DNA from: Methanosarcinales archaeon
GTDB lineage: Archaea > Halobacteriota > Methanosarcinia > Methanosarcinales > Methanogasteraceae
Length of the DNA: 21,630 nt
Direction: 5' to 3'
NCBI GenBank assembly: GCA_030672345.1
Contig: DAOVGO010000201.1
Span: 1 to 21,630 of the forward strand
This document shows, piece by piece, positions 21,593 through 21,630 of the stretch. Position 1 is the stretch's first letter. Every line of letters starts with the position of its first letter. The notes under the pieces were generated by a model. That model worked only from the letters and a program-made list of their open reading frames with translations. It was not told the DNA's origin and searched no databases. Position numbers and translations under genes: made by a program.

Positions 21593-21630
21593 ATGGACAT
21601 CGAAGGCTATGCAAAACGCGGGCTTCTGAG
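21593..21630 (+). CDS. Start of an unidentified gene, possibly AIR-synthase/HypE-related
   Basis: ATG 21593 opens MDIEGYAKRGLL and runs off the window. The beginning is reminiscent of AIR-synthase-related (HypE/PurM-like) proteins of methanogens, which often start M-D-x-E-G-x-x-(R/K)-R, but twelve residues are not enough to decide. ATGs at 21582 and 21586 are in other frames; the first meets TGA at once. A TATA-like element about 25-34 bases upstream fits a leaderless transcript. Confidence 0.35.
   Translation, partial: MDIEGYAKRGLL

Overview
The window is archaeal and most likely comes from a methanogen-related lineage (class Methanomicrobia, Syntrophoarchaeia or an ANME-type relative). The evidence is a cofactor F420 biosynthesis gene (cofC), methanogenesis marker protein 11, a Tfx-type regulator, a replication factor C small-subunit paralogue, a UPF0200 kinase, archaeal type IV pilin-like genes, TATA-type promoters with short leaders, and GGTGA/GGAGG ribosome sites with some TTG and GTG starts. 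I cannot name a species.

Layout: (1) 1-86 holds the 3' end of an ABC permease (phosphate-type by resemblance). (2) 79-4316 is a type IV pilus/type II secretion-like operon: a short leader ORF, an ATPase, and two TadC/GspF membrane proteins, the second with an Ig-like tail. (3) 4363-5078 is a RelB/RelE-like toxin-antitoxin pair followed by a broken second copy of the Ig-like tail. (4) 5081-7015 holds a FlaH/RAD55-like ATPase (minus strand) and a divergent pilin-like protein with a PKD-like domain. (5) 7016-7357 is a stretch of gene remains: a probable tatA remnant and an AbrB/PhoU-type N-terminal fragment. (6) 7358-13452 is mostly housekeeping: cofC, a NifX-like protein, a truncated tatC, an Mrp/NBP35 ATPase, an IMP cyclohydrolase domain protein, a UPF0200 kinase, tRNA-Thr(CGU), mmp11, a LeuD/HacB-type dehydratase small subunit, and an RFC-small-like protein with a damaged ATPase site. 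(7) 13512-20820 is a five-gene cluster of pilin/pseudopilin-like proteins. One of these is a giant (about 1,450-1,530 residues) with a seven-repeat integrin-alpha-like beta-propeller and a second propeller-like region. (8) 20883-21630 holds a Tfx-family regulator, an intergenic region with a repeat-like inverted sequence, and the first codons of another gene.

How it may fit together (inference): the ATPase and TadC pair would power assembly of the pilin-like proteins encoded at 5882-7015 and 13512-20820, with the FlaH-like protein as an accessory. The five-gene cluster resembles the haloarchaeal sets of small pilin-like DUF families, but here one member has become a very large, heavily N-glycosylatable surface protein, a candidate pilus-tip or stalk adhesin. 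The secretion operon carries diverged remains of a paralogous copy at both ends. The giant gene's N-terminal codons are interrupted by an in-frame block of nested palindromic repeats, which pushes its signal helix about 80 residues inward.
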